Numbered from the stretch's first letter, positions 1-7,185 are shown. The stretch: 8,373 bases of DNA from an uncultured Eubacteriales bacterium (GCA_900553135.1 USCO01000096.1:1-8373), one strand, 5' to 3'. Notes: generated by a model from the letters alone, not told the origin. Made by a program: numbers and translations.

Positions 1-1482
1 ACGGGCTCCACCTTCCGCTGGAAGCCCGACCTGGAGGTCTTTACCGACATCGACATCCCCGTGGACTATTACCTGGACGTGATGAAGCGCCAGGCGGTGG
101 TCAACGCCGGGGTCACCTTCCGCTTCAAGGAAGAGATCGCCTCCAACAAGTTCAAGACCACCGATTTCAAATATGAAAACGGCATCCTGGACTATGTCAC
201 CGAGCTGGCGGGGGAGGACCCCCTCACCCAGCCTGTGTTCTGGCAGACCGAGCGCAAGGGACGGGACCGGGCGGACAAGCCTGAGTACAAGGTGAAGCTG
301 TCCGTCTCCTTCTGCTTCTCCAACAAGGTGTCCGTGGTGGAGCACTACCACAACTCCTCCTGGCTGGAGCACGGCGGTTCCCCCGAGAAGGCCATGAAAT
401 CCGCCTTCGTCTCCGCCATTGACGCCTGGCTCAAGCAGCAGGGAAAATATCAGAAGAACGAGGCCAAGATCACTTTCAACGACATCCAGGACGCCCTGGT
501 GCTGGTGAGCAACAACTTCTCCACCCAGACCTCCTACGAGAACCAGACCAAGAAGGCCATCAACAACAAGTTCGTGCAGGAGACCATGACCGACTTCCTC
601 CGCTCCCAGCTGGAGGTCTACTTCATCGAGAATCCTGCCGACGCCCAAAGAATTGCCGAGCAGGTGCTCATCAACAAGCGCTCCCGCGAGACGGCGGAGC
701 GCACCCGGCTGAACATCAAGAAAAAGCTCACCGGCTCCCTGGACATCTCCAACCGGGTGCAGAAGTTCGTCCCCTGCCGCACCAAGGACGTGGAGCGCAG
801 CGAGCTGTATATCGTAGAGGGTGACTCGGCTCTGGGCAGCGTCAAGATGGCTCGGGACGGAGAGTTCCAGGCCATCATGCCCGTGCGCGGCAAGATCCTC
901 AACTGCCTGAAGGCGGACTACGCTAAGATCTTCAAAAGCGACATCATCACCGACCTTTTGAAGGTGCTGGGCTGCGGCGTAGAGGTCAAGGACAAGCACG
1001 TCAAGGACCTGAGCGCCTTTGACCTGGACGCCCTGCGGTGGAACAAGATCGTCATCTGTACCGATGCCGACGTGGACGGCTTCCAGATCCGCACCCTGAT
1101 CCTCACCATGCTCTACCGCCTGACGCCCACCCTCATCCAGAAGGGCTTTGTTTACATCGCCGAGTCCCCCCTGTATGAGATTACCTGCAAGGAAAAGACC
1201 TGGTTTGCTTACTCCGACAAGGAGAAAAACGACATCGTGGCCTCTCTGGCCGGAAAGAAGTACGACGTCCAGCGCTCCAAGGGCCTGGGCGAGAACGAGC
1301 CGGACATGATGTGGCTGACCACCATGAACCCCGAGACCCGGCGGCTCATCAAGGTCATGCCCGAGGACGTGGAGCAGACCGCCGCCGTATTTGACCTGCT
1401 TCTGGGGGATGACCTCCAGGGGCGGAAAAACCACATTGCCGACAACGGATATAAGTATCTGGAGTTGGCGGATATCTCCTGA
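1..1482 (+). CDS. parE: Type IIA DNA topoisomerase subunit B (ParE/GyrB-like), 5' end outside window
   Basis: ATP-hydrolysing subunit that, with the A subunit encoded at 3383-5632, should pass one DNA duplex through another in the cytoplasm. The reading frame is open from base 1, so 493 codons are visible. About 150 residues, mainly the GHKL ATPase domain, lie upstream. Visible parts are a GTxxxFxPD-like segment at the left edge (transducer start), a QTK-loop lysine at 550-552, and a TOPRIM domain with EGDSA (817-831), PVRGKILN (880-903) and DADVDG (1063-1080). It ends with a QRSKGLGE segment (1270-1293) and a typical C-terminal tail. The metal-binding acidic residues are all present. After DADVDG the usual Ser/Ala-His is Phe-Gln, which marks a divergent branch. 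The choice of ParE over GyrB rests on the partner lacking a GyrA box. GyrB remains possible. The family is certain; the symbol is tentative. Confidence 0.93.
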   Translation, partial: TGSTFRWKPDLEVFTDIDIPVDYYLDVMKRQAVVNAGVTFRFKEEIASNKFKTTDFKYENGILDYVTELAGEDPLTQPVFWQTERKGRDRADKPEYKVKLSVSFCFSNKVSVVEHYHNSSWLEHGGSPEKAMKSAFVSAIDAWLKQQGKYQKNEAKITFNDIQDALVLVSNNFSTQTSYENQTKKAINNKFVQETMTDFLRSQLEVYFIENPADAQRIAEQVLINKRSRETAERTRLNIKKKLTGSLDISNRVQKFVPCRTKDVERSELYIVEGDSALGSVKMARDGEFQAIMPVRGKILNCLKADYAKIFKSDIITDLLKVLGCGVEVKDKHVKDLSAFDLDALRWNKIVICTDADVDGFQIRTLILTMLYRLTPTLIQKGFVYIAESPLYEITCKEKTWFAYSDKEKNDIVASLAGKKYDVQRSKGLGENEPDMMWLTTMNPETRRLIKVMPEDVEQTAAVFDLLLGDDLQGRKNHIADNGYKYLELADIS

Positions 1483-1550
1483 ACCAGTACCCAATCCCCC
1501 GGTGGGGTGCGCATAGACCAGTGTACCAAAGGGCCTTTCTGTTGAATTGA

Positions 1551-1556
1551 AAGGAG
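1551..1556 (+). promoter_or_regulatory. Ribosome binding site that sets the start at 1565
   Basis: AAGGAG lies 8 bases before ATG 1565. An in-frame TTG at 1547 lies upstream of this site, so a start there would put the Shine-Dalgarno inside the coding region. The signal peptide also begins properly at 1565. Confidence 0.85.
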
Positions 1557-1564
1557 CGGTTCTC

Positions 1565-3337
1565 ATGAAAAAATGGACCTGCAAACTCGTGACTCTGGTG
1601 CTTACCGCGGCGCTGACCCTGTCCCTGGTATTACCTGTTTCGGCCTATCCGGATACGGAGCCGCCCCTCTGGCAGCAGATGGGGTACTCCTCTCTGGAGG
1701 AACTGCTGGAGGAGGGCTGGCTCACCGAGGAGGAGTACGCTGCCATGGCGGCCGATGAGCTGGCCTGGCAGCAGAAACAGCAGGAGCAGCTTGCGCGCCA
1801 AGAGGCATGGCTGAAGGACCACCAGGAAGAGGCGGCGGCCTTTGACGCGGATGCCTATTTCCGGGAAAGCTATGCCCTGTGGGCAGGAGAGGACTACACC
1901 CCCCAGATGTACATGGAAGAGTGGGGGCTGAGCCGGGAAGAATTTGAGGCGGAGATGCTGGACGACTGGGTGTACACCATGATGATGCAGGAAGAGAAAC
2001 AGGCATCCATGGCCCAGGAGAAAACAGAACTGGGCGGGTCCCCGGAGGGCATCAACCTGATGGTGGACGGAGCCTGCGTTCCCTTCCCCGACGTGACCCC
2101 CGAGGCCAAGTATAACCGCACCATGGTGCCCCTGGCCCCCACCATGGAGTATCTGGACGCCCAGGTGACCTACCTGCCCGGAGAAAATGGGGTGGAGATC
2201 ACCCTGGATGAAGTAACTTTGCGCCACACCATCGGCACCAGCCAGCTGACCATCACCGAGGGGCAGAAGGAGCCCCGCAGCCTGAACATGGACGCCGCCT
2301 CCTACGCCAAAAATGGCCGCACCATGGTGCCCGTGGCCTTCTTTGCCCAGGTGCTGGGCTATGAGGTGTTCTGGGACGAGAACTATGAGACGGCGGTCCT
2401 GCTGGACCGGGAGGCCCTGGCCGAGAGGATCGACCAGGAGTTTACCCTCTTCAACCGGGTATTGTATTCTCTGTCTGGCGAAGAATACCGGCAGGACGGG
2501 AAATCTGTGGAGTACGGGTTTACCGCCCAACTGGACGTGACCGCTCTGGACAGCCTGAACGGGGACAAGACCTATTCCACCACCATGAAAGGCGAAGCGC
2601 TGGCAGGGGACGGGAACGTCAACCTGAGTTTCCAGGGAGATTTTAGCCAGCTGGCGCAGGTCTACCAGGATCAAAATCCCTATTTGTGGGAGCTGGTGAT
2701 GGGAGAGCTGGGCGAATATGTGGACTTTTCTCAGCTGGACCTGGAGGGCATCCTTAACGGAGAGGAGCAGACCGTGTTCCTGCGGGGTACTCTGCCCGCT
2801 CTGCTGGGCCTGAGCCCCCAGGAGGATACCTGGGTCGAGGTAGACCGGGAGCAGCTGGACCTGCCCGCCGATCTGGACCATGTCACTATGGGCCAGCTCG
2901 CTCTTCGGGACAACCTGTGGGGCTGTCCCTTCCACTATTACAGCCAGCTCCTGAGCAGCGCGGGCGAGCTGGAGGCTGTGCTGGGAGACAGCCGCTTTAC
3001 CCAGATGGGCGGCTCCTACCGGGTGGCCTGGGATGAGAGCGACCTGCGGGACCTTTATCTCCAGGAGGATGAGACCTTCTCCGCCGCCTTTACCATCACG
3101 CCCACGGGGGAGAAGAGCGCTGCCTGCACCCTGGAGCTCCAGAGCAGAAATCAAAACGCTGCCATGGAGCTGAGTCTGAAGGGCAGCAAGGCAGGGCTGG
3201 AACTGACCATGGACCTGCACATGAAAAACACGGCCAAGACCGCCCTGGAGTGCCGCCTCACCATTGCGCCCTCTCAGGAAACCCCAGTCGGCCAGCCGCC
3301 GCAGTGGGGCCAGGTGACCGACCTGAGCGGAATCTGA
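1565..3337 (+). CDS. Secreted stalk-domain (copper amine oxidase N-terminal-like) protein
   Basis: Predicted exported protein of 590 residues; its function is not known. Residues 1-27 form a Sec signal peptide: a Lys-containing n-region, a Leu/Thr/Val-rich core, and a VSA site with cleavage before YPD. Residues 28-160 are acidic, rich in Glu, Gln and Trp, and probably helical. They contain two loosely similar W-L-[ST]-x-E-E-[YF] stretches. Residues about 164-281 match the two-part stalk domain (Cu_amine_oxidN1 type), with an RTMVP motif in each half at 185-189 and 252-256. Residues 282-590 look beta-rich and I do not recognise them; a LolA/LppX-like fold is only a guess. No copper-binding or oxidase catalytic domain is visible, so it should not be called an amine oxidase. 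Stalk domains in Bacillota usually occur in wall-associated or secreted proteins. The gene lies between two topoisomerase genes, 82 bases after the first and 45 before the second. Confidence 0.85.
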   Translation: MKKWTCKLVTLVLTAALTLSLVLPVSAYPDTEPPLWQQMGYSSLEELLEEGWLTEEEYAAMAADELAWQQKQQEQLARQEAWLKDHQEEAAAFDADAYFRESYALWAGEDYTPQMYMEEWGLSREEFEAEMLDDWVYTMMMQEEKQASMAQEKTELGGSPEGINLMVDGACVPFPDVTPEAKYNRTMVPLAPTMEYLDAQVTYLPGENGVEITLDEVTLRHTIGTSQLTITEGQKEPRSLNMDAASYAKNGRTMVPVAFFAQVLGYEVFWDENYETAVLLDREALAERIDQEFTLFNRVLYSLSGEEYRQDGKSVEYGFTAQLDVTALDSLNGDKTYSTTMKGEALAGDGNVNLSFQGDFSQLAQVYQDQNPYLWELVMGELGEYVDFSQLDLEGILNGEEQTVFLRGTLPALLGLSPQEDTWVEVDREQLDLPADLDHVTMGQLALRDNLWGCPFHYYSQLLSSAGELEAVLGDSRFTQMGGSYRVAWDESDLRDLYLQEDETFSAAFTITPTGEKSAACTLELQSRNQNAAMELSLKGSKAGLELTMDLHMKNTAKTALECRLTIAPSQETPVGQPPQWGQVTDLSGI

Positions 3338-3382
3338 ACGATGCCAATTTTGTTTGAAAACCCAAGATAAGGACGGATCCCA

Positions 3383-5632
3383 ATGCCAAAGAAGAAGGCC
3401 CCCGCGGAGGGGGCAAAGAAAGTCAATAACCCCAACGTCATGGGCCTGCGCTCCGAGGTGTTGGAGCAGCCCATCACCCAGACGCTGGAACTCAACTACA
3501 TGCCCTACGCCATGTCGGTCATCGTGTCCCGGGCCATTCCCGAGATCGACGGCTTCAAGCCCAGCCACCGAAAGCTGCTGTACACCATGTACCAGATGAA
3601 GCTGCTTGGGGGCGCCCGCACCAAGAGCGCCAACGTGGTGGGCCAGACCATGAAGCTCAACCCCCACGGCGACGCCGCCATCTACGACACCATGGTCCGC
3701 CTCTCCCGGGGCTACGGGGCGCTGCTGCACCCCTTTGTGGACTCCAAGGGTAACTTCGGTAAGGTCTACTCCCGGGATATGGCCTGGGCGGCCAGCCGGT
3801 ATACCGAGGTGCGCCTGGACGCCGTGTGCAGCGAGCTGTTCCGGGACATCGACCAGGACACCGTGGACTTCGTGGACAACTACGACGGCAAGATGAAGGA
3901 GCCCACCCTCCTGCCCACCACCTTCCCCAACGTGCTGGTGTCGGCCAACCAGGGCATCGCCGTAGGCATGGCCAGCAACCTGTGCGGCTTCAACCTGGGC
4001 GAGGTGTGCGAGACCACCATCGCCTTCCTGAAAAATCCCGACCACGACATCCTGTCCACCCTGAAGGCCCCCGACCTGCCCACAGGAGGCGAGCTGCTGT
4101 ATGACGCCAAGACCCTGGGGGAGATCTACCGCACCGGCCGGGGGTCCTTCAAGGTAAGGGCCAAGTGGCGCTATCTGAAAAGCGAGAACCTCATTGAGGT
4201 CTACGAGATTCCCTACTCCACCACCACCGAGGCCATTATGGACAAGATGGCCGAGCTCATCAAGGCGGGCAAGCTGAAGGAGATCTCCGACGTCCGGGAC
4301 GAGACCGACCTGAACGGCTTAAAACTGGCCATTGACCTGAAGCGGGGCACCGACCCGGACAAGCTCATGGCCAAGCTCTTCCGGGCCACCCCCCTCATGG
4401 ACTCCCAGTCCTGCAACTTCAATATCCTCATCGCCGGCATGCCCAAAGTCATGGGTGTGCGGGAGATTTTGGAGGAGTGGACCGCCTGGCGTATGGACTG
4501 CGTGCGCCGCAGGGTCTACTACAACATGAAAAAGAAGCAGGATAAGCTGCACCTGCTGAAAGGCCTGCGGCGTATCCTGCTGGATATTGACCGGGCCATC
4601 CGCATCATCCGGGAGACCGAGGAGGACGCCGAGGTGGTGCCCAACCTGATGATCGGCTTCGGCATCGACCAGATCCAGGCCGAGTTTGTGGCCGATATCC
4701 GCCTGCGCAACATCAATAAGGAATATATTCTGAAACGCACCAAGGAAGTGGACGACCTGGAGGCCGAGATCGCCGACCTGCAGGACACCGTGAACAACCC
4801 CAAGCGCATCCGGAAGATCATCATTGGGGAGCTCACCGAGGTGCGGAAAAAGTACGCCGTGCCCCGCCGCACCGAGATCGTCTACGAGCATATGCTGGAG
4901 GAAGCCCTTCCCGAGGAGGACGAGACTCCCGACTATCCCGTGCACGTGTTCCTGTCCCGGGAGGGCTACTTCAAGAAGATCACCCCCCAGTCCCTGCGCA
5001 TGGCCAGCGACCAGAAGTACAAGGAAGGGGACGGCCCCTTCCTCCAGTGGGAGGGCAGCAACCGGGACGAGATGCTGGTCTTTACCGACCGGCAGCAGTG
5101 CTACAAGACCCGCATGAGCGACTTCGACGACAGTAAGGCCAGCGTGCTGGGCGACTATCTGCCCACCAAGCTGGCCATGGAGGCGGAGGAACGGGTGGTC
5201 TGGGCCTGCGTGCCGGGGAACTACTCCGGCCAGCTGCTCTTCTTCTTCAACAACGGTAAGGTGGCCCGGGTGGAGCTGTCGGCCTATCAGACCCAGACCC
5301 GCCGCAAGAAGCTCACGGGCGCCTACTCGGATAAGGCGCCCCTGGTGGCGGCCTTCCTGCTGCGGGAGGACATGGAGATGGCGGTCTATTCCAGCGACAG
5401 CCGCTGTATGGTGTTCCACACCGCCGTCCTGGCCCCCAAGACCACCCGCACCACGCAGGGTGTAAACGTCATGACTCTGAAACCCAAACGCGCCGTGACC
5501 CAGGTGTCCCCCCTGGCTCAGACGCCCATCGTCAACCCGGGGCGCTACCGGGCCCGAAGCCTTCCGGTGGCGGGTGCCCTGCTCCGGGAAGAGGACCGGG
5601 GAGAGCAGCAGATGTCTCTGCTGGAGTCTTGA
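3383..5632 (+). CDS. parC: Type IIA DNA topoisomerase subunit A (ParC/GyrA-like)
   Basis: DNA-cleaving subunit of 749 residues that pairs with the B subunit at 1-1482. After a basic, probably disordered N-terminus (1-17), the winged-helix breakage domain starts near residue 30. Catalytic Tyr140 lies in SRYTE with Arg139 before it. The quinolone region reads NPHGDAAIYD, with Ala98 at the E. coli GyrA Ser83 position and Asp102 at the Asp87 position. The tower and coiled coil follow, including a long charged helical region at about 370-510. The C-terminal domain, from about 518, shows roughly three beta-pinwheel-like blades instead of five or six. The place where GyrA carries Q(R/K)RGG(R/K)G is replaced by unrelated residues (about 539-552), so wrapping and negative supercoiling are unlikely. 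This favours a topoisomerase IV-like role. An AAGGA site at 3369-3373, 9 bases before the ATG, supports the start. Confidence 0.93.
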   Translation: MPKKKAPAEGAKKVNNPNVMGLRSEVLEQPITQTLELNYMPYAMSVIVSRAIPEIDGFKPSHRKLLYTMYQMKLLGGARTKSANVVGQTMKLNPHGDAAIYDTMVRLSRGYGALLHPFVDSKGNFGKVYSRDMAWAASRYTEVRLDAVCSELFRDIDQDTVDFVDNYDGKMKEPTLLPTTFPNVLVSANQGIAVGMASNLCGFNLGEVCETTIAFLKNPDHDILSTLKAPDLPTGGELLYDAKTLGEIYRTGRGSFKVRAKWRYLKSENLIEVYEIPYSTTTEAIMDKMAELIKAGKLKEISDVRDETDLNGLKLAIDLKRGTDPDKLMAKLFRATPLMDSQSCNFNILIAGMPKVMGVREILEEWTAWRMDCVRRRVYYNMKKKQDKLHLLKGLRRILLDIDRAIRIIRETEEDAEVVPNLMIGFGIDQIQAEFVADIRLRNINKEYILKRTKEVDDLEAEIADLQDTVNNPKRIRKIIIGELTEVRKKYAVPRRTEIVYEHMLEEALPEEDETPDYPVHVFLSREGYFKKITPQSLRMASDQKYKEGDGPFLQWEGSNRDEMLVFTDRQQCYKTRMSDFDDSKASVLGDYLPTKLAMEAEERVVWACVPGNYSGQLLFFFNNGKVARVELSAYQTQTRRKKLTGAYSDKAPLVAAFLLREDMEMAVYSSDSRCMVFHTAVLAPKTTRTTQGVNVMTLKPKRAVTQVSPLAQTPIVNPGRYRARSLPVAGALLREEDRGEQQMSLLES

Positions 5633-5661
5633 GCGGGAATTTGAATTGATTTTGGATACCT

Positions 5662-5666
5662 GGAGG
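5662..5666 (+). promoter_or_regulatory. Ribosome binding site that sets the start at 5675
   Basis: GGAGG lies 8 bases before ATG 5675. Another ATG at 5671 is only 4 bases away and opens just three codons (ATG TAT GAG TAA), so 5675 is the working start. Confidence 0.8.
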
Positions 5667-5674
5667 TAATATGT

Positions 5675-6547
5675 ATGAGTAAAACGGTAGTAAAAAACAC
5701 GGCGCAAGCCTATTTCTGGATCACGGTGGGGTCCATCCTGTACGCCATCGCCTTTGACTGGTTCTACACCCCAAATGCCATCGGCTTTGGCGGCATCACC
5801 GGCGTGGGCCAGGTGGTCAACGCCTACGTGCCCGTCATCCCCATCGGTATTTTCGTGCTGGTCATCAACATCCCCCTGTTCATCCTGGGCTGGAAGTATA
5901 TCGGCGGCCATCTGCTGGTCACCTCCCTGTACTCCATGGTGCTGTCCTCCGTGGCGGTGGACGTGGTGGATTGGATGTTTGACTTTGCCCCCATGGACCG
6001 GATGCTGGCTGCCATCTTCGGCGGCGGCCTGATCGGTCTTGCCCTGGGCATCATCTTTGCCAAGGGCGCCACCACCGGCGGCACCGACCTCATCGCCCGT
6101 CTGGTGAAGCTGAAGCTGCCCTGGGCCCCCATGGGTAAGCTGCTGCTGGTCATTGACCTGGCGGTCATCCTCCTGGTGGCCGTGGCCTTCGGCGACGTCA
6201 CCGCCGCCCTCTATGGCATCATCGCCCAGGTGGTCTCCGCCTACGTCACCGACCTGGTGCTGTATGGCATGGACACCTCCAAAGTGGCCTATATCATCAG
6301 CGACAAGGCCAAGCGCATCAGCGACGCCATCGTCAAGGACATGGACCGCGGCGTCACCGTGCTGCGGGGCGAGGGCGCTTACTCCGGCGCGGAGAAGGAA
6401 GTGCTCATGTGCGCCTTTAAGCAGAAGGAGATCGTCACCCTGAAGGAGATGATCTTTGATATTGACAAGAAGGCCTTTATTATTGTGTGCGATGCCCACG
6501 AAGTCACGGGCAATGGATTTAAAACCTTCCGGAAAAACGAGATCTAA
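5675..6547 (+). CDS. YitT-family integral membrane protein (DUF161 + DUF2179)
   Basis: Predicted inner-membrane protein of 290 residues, the usual full length for the family. The N-terminal part has about five or six hydrophobic segments, roughly at residues 11-29, 52-72, 80-98, 108-129, 153-172 and 178-196. It contains the family's conserved glycine-rich motif GATTGGTDLIA at 131-141. Residues about 203-288 form the soluble cytoplasmic DUF2179 domain, with a GxGxYSG-type motif (GEGAYSGAE), a pattern seen in this C-terminal domain generally, and an EVTGNGF end motif. YitT proteins are widespread in Bacillota. Some have been proposed as transporters, but the substrate is generally unknown and nothing here settles it. 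The gene starts 42 bases after the topoisomerase A subunit and ends 30 before the LUD gene. No separate promoter is convincing, so cotranscription is likely. Confidence 0.93.
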   Translation: MSKTVVKNTAQAYFWITVGSILYAIAFDWFYTPNAIGFGGITGVGQVVNAYVPVIPIGIFVLVINIPLFILGWKYIGGHLLVTSLYSMVLSSVAVDVVDWMFDFAPMDRMLAAIFGGGLIGLALGIIFAKGATTGGTDLIARLVKLKLPWAPMGKLLLVIDLAVILLVAVAFGDVTAALYGIIAQVVSAYVTDLVLYGMDTSKVAYIISDKAKRISDAIVKDMDRGVTVLRGEGAYSGAEKEVLMCAFKQKEIVTLKEMIFDIDKKAFIIVCDAHEVTGNGFKTFRKNEI

Positions 6548-6563
6548 GCCTTGATTGGGCGGA

Positions 6564-6569
6564 AAGGAG
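6564..6569 (+). promoter_or_regulatory. Ribosome binding site that sets the start at 6578
   Basis: AAGGAG lies 8 bases before ATG 6578. The in-frame TTG at 6551 would place this site inside the coding region, so the shorter protein is preferred. The site and its flank closely match those at 1551-1556. Confidence 0.85.
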
Positions 6570-6577
6570 CGGTTTTT

Positions 6578-7168
6578 ATGGCAGACATTCAGCGGCTGAA
6601 GGAAAACCTGGAGGAGCGGGGCTTCCGCTGCACCGTATTTGCGACGGCGGCCCAGGCGGCGGACTATCTGGATTCCCAGATCGACGGCGTCAGCGTGGGC
6701 ATCGGCGGCTCCATGACCATCCAGCAGATGGGCCTGGCCCAGCGCTTGGGCACCCACAATGAGGTGATCTGGCACTGGGAGCAGGGCGACCTGCGCCGGG
6801 CAGCCCTCACCGACGTGTACCTCACCTCGGTGAACGGTGCGGCGGAGAGCGGCGAGCTGGTAAACATCGACGGCAACTGCAACCGCATTGCAGCCTCCGT
6901 CTTTGGCCACAAGAAGGTGTACTATGTCCTGGGTCAGAACAAGATCGAGCCCGACTATGACCGCGCCCTGTGGCGGGCCAGAAACATTGCCGCCCCCAAG
7001 AACGCCCAGCGCCTGGGCAAGAAGACCCCCTGCGCGGTCAAGGCCGACCGCTGCTACGACTGCAAGAGCCCGGAGCGCATCTGCCGGGGCCTGACGGTTC
7101 TGTGGGGCAAGCCCACTTCCCTGGAGGAAGCGGAAGTGGTGATCATTGAGGAAGATCTGGGCCTGTAA
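6578..7168 (+). CDS. LUD-domain protein (short, cysteine-cluster lactate-utilisation-type family)
   Basis: Soluble cytoplasmic protein of 196 residues. It matches the LUD (DUF162/LutC-YkgG) fold family, with a GIGGSMT nucleotide-loop-like motif at residues 41-47, a TSVNGAAESGELVNIDG stretch starting at 83, and a beta-strand region around 113-123. Near the C-terminus four cysteines (152, 159, 162, 169) form C-x6-C-x2-C-x6-C, a plausible metal or iron-sulfur site. LutC acts with LutA and LutB in L-lactate oxidation, but neither of those genes is here. This short form is a family member of unknown role, so I give no symbol. It may be cotranscribed with the yitT-type gene upstream and the lipoprotein gene 24 bases downstream. 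The family call is firm; the biochemical role is open. Confidence 0.9.
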   Translation: MADIQRLKENLEERGFRCTVFATAAQAADYLDSQIDGVSVGIGGSMTIQQMGLAQRLGTHNEVIWHWEQGDLRRAALTDVYLTSVNGAAESGELVNIDGNCNRIAASVFGHKKVYYVLGQNKIEPDYDRALWRARNIAAPKNAQRLGKKTPCAVKADRCYDCKSPERICRGLTVLWGKPTSLEEAEVVIIEEDLGL

Positions 7169-7179
7169 GCCCACATGAG

Positions 7180-7185
7180 AGGAGG
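7180..7185 (+). promoter_or_regulatory. Ribosome binding site that sets a GTG start at 7193
   Basis: AGGAGG lies 7 bases before GTG 7193. An in-frame ATG at 7175 precedes the site and has no Shine-Dalgarno of its own. Starting at GTG gives a clean MKK signal-peptide beginning. Confidence 0.8.

Noticed and set aside
1483..1550. Terminator or promoter between the topoisomerase B and stalk genes
   Set aside because: CCCC-CGGT-GGGG at about 1496-1508 could form a tiny hairpin, but no T run follows and no -35/-10 pair with sensible spacing is visible.
1547..1564. TTG start that extends the stalk protein by six residues
   Set aside because: The Shine-Dalgarno at 1551-1556 would be inside the coding region. 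ATG 1565 gives a normal signal peptide.
2114..2341. Near-identical 20-base repeats at about 2117 and 2318
   Set aside because: They encode the two RTMVP motifs of the stalk domain, so they reflect protein repeat structure and not a mobile or regulatory repeat.
1565..3337. Calling the stalk protein a copper amine oxidase
   Set aside because: Only the N-terminal stalk-type domain is present. There is no oxidase catalytic domain or topaquinone motif.
1631..4045. An 804-codon open frame on the minus strand
   Set aside because: It is antisense to the stalk and topoisomerase A genes, has low-complexity His/Gly/Val composition, and shows no domain or ribosome binding site that I can support.
5633..5661. 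Possible promoter before the YitT gene (TTGAAT/TTGATT-like boxes)
   Set aside because: The AT-rich stretch is too short to fit a -35 and -10 with normal spacing before the ribosome binding site.
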